NCBI GenBank assembly: GCA_027490595.1
Contig: JAIXXU010000202.1
Coordinates: forward strand, 1 to 5,329
Length of the DNA: 5,329 nt
DNA from: Pseudomonadota bacterium
GTDB lineage: Bacteria > Bdellovibrionota_B > Oligoflexia > Silvanigrellales > Silvanigrellaceae
Direction: 5' to 3'
How positions within the stretch are numbered: position 1 is the first letter of the stretch; each line of letters starts with the position of its first letter. The notes beneath the pieces were generated by a model, which ran no database searches, had not been told where the DNA came from, and was given only the letters and a program-made list of their open reading frames with translations. Shown in pieces: positions 4,740 through 5,329 of this stretch. The translations under genes and the position numbers were made by a program.

Positions 4740-5329
4740 ATGGCTGGAAAAAAAGCACCTGATTCCCATGGAATTTCTGCTGAAGATGCTCGAGAAGCTG
4801 TGAGGACTCTTTTAAAATATGTAGGCGAAAACTGCCAAAGAGAGGGTCTGGTAGACACCCCTGACCGCTTTTGTCGAGCTCTACTGGAGATGACTTCAGG
4901 ATATGAAGAAAACCCTGAAGAGATTGTAAAAACTACATTAGGCGTTGATTGTAATGAAACGGTTCTCCTTAAGAACATTGAATTTCAATCTATGTGTGAA
5001 CATCATCTCCTGAACTTTCAAGGGAGAGCCCATGTGGCTTACGTACCTTCACAAGGTCGAGTCGTAGGACTTTCGAAATTAGCAAGACTTGTAGACTTGT
5101 ACGCCAACAGGTTACAAATTCAAGAAAGAATGACCCAAGAAATAGGCAAGGCGCTTGAGTTTTATTTGGCACCAAATGGGGTCGCTGTCATGGTTGAGGC
5201 TAGCCATAGCTGTATGTGTGTCAGAGGAGTGAAAAAAAATTCATCTCGCATGTGTACAACTTACCTAAGCGGAGTATTTCGAGAATCCCATGCCGCTAGA
5301 CAAGAATTTATGAGTCAGGTTTCTCAACA
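4740..5329 (+). CDS. folE: GTP cyclohydrolase I (3' end just outside window)
   Basis: FolE converts GTP to 7,8-dihydroneopterin triphosphate, the first step of tetrahydrofolate synthesis and also the entry to queuosine and biopterin pathways. The 196 codons present cover nearly all of a typical 185-220 residue bacterial enzyme. Motifs: [11 protein letters not shown] (34-44), [20 protein letters not shown] split around 82-101, [20 protein letters not shown] (110-129) and the HSCMCVRGV segment (156-164). Cys86, His89 and Cys158 match the zinc ligands of E. coli FolE (Cys110, His113, Cys181), and His88 and His156 match active-site histidines. The residue after the EHHLL motif is Asn where Pro is usual. 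The ATG has AAGGGA 8 bases upstream. It lies 107 bases after the flagellin stop, with a terminator between, so it is probably a separate unit. A sense A8 run is at 5232-5239. Confidence 0.97.
   Translation, partial: MAGKKAPDSHGISAEDAREAVRTLLKYVGENCQREGLVDTPDRFCRALLEMTSGYEENPEEIVKTTLGVDCNETVLLKNIEFQSMCEHHLLNFQGRAHVAYVPSQGRVVGLSKLARLVDLYANRLQIQERMTQEIGKALEFYLAPNGVAVMVEASHSCMCVRGVKKNSSRMCTTYLSGVFRESHAARQEFMSQVSQ

Noticed and set aside
4724..5175. Minus-strand open frames inside folE (4724-4978 and 4990-5175)
   Set aside because: They are antisense to conserved FolE motifs including the zinc-binding residues and have no family resemblance.

Overview
The window is about 5.3 kb of moderately AT-rich, gene-dense bacterial chromosome with no mobile element, CRISPR array, tRNA or rRNA that I can see. 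The flagellin (start MGLQIQTN, SGSRINKAADDAAGLAISE block) and the general style of the proteins look most like a Bdellovibrionota or 'deltaproteobacterial' relative. That assignment is an impression from remembered homologues, not a computed placement.

Left part (1-3396, minus strand): four genes read leftwards in a tight run that looks like one operon. In transcription order they are a NamZ/DUF1343-family muramidase-like protein (3396-2074), the exonuclease VII large subunit xseA (2059-551, TTG start), the small subunit xseB (530-342), and the 5' part of pyruvate kinase (332 to beyond position 1). The gaps are only 14, 20 and 9 bases, and two Shine-Dalgarno sequences overlap the preceding stop codon, so translational coupling is likely.

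Middle (3397-3657): a 261-base divergent intergenic region. It has no convincing promoter but is rich in dyad symmetry: a 10-bp inverted repeat, several GGTA-core half-sites, and two hairpins just ahead of the flagellin gene.

Right part (3658-5329, plus strand): a complete 324-residue flagellin, a Rho-independent terminator (4692-4725), then GTP cyclohydrolase I folE, which runs off the window probably just before its C-terminus.

The operon combines peptidoglycan sugar release, DNA end-processing and the last step of glycolysis. This may only be housekeeping co-transcription. The most unusual points are an extra N-terminal mini-domain on XseA together with an apparently short coiled-coil arm, a NamZ homologue without a signal peptide and with PQHG where PEHG is usual, a pyruvate kinase with the signature of potassium-independent enzymes, and the structured flagellin leader. 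I found no clear evidence of a wholly new multi-gene system.
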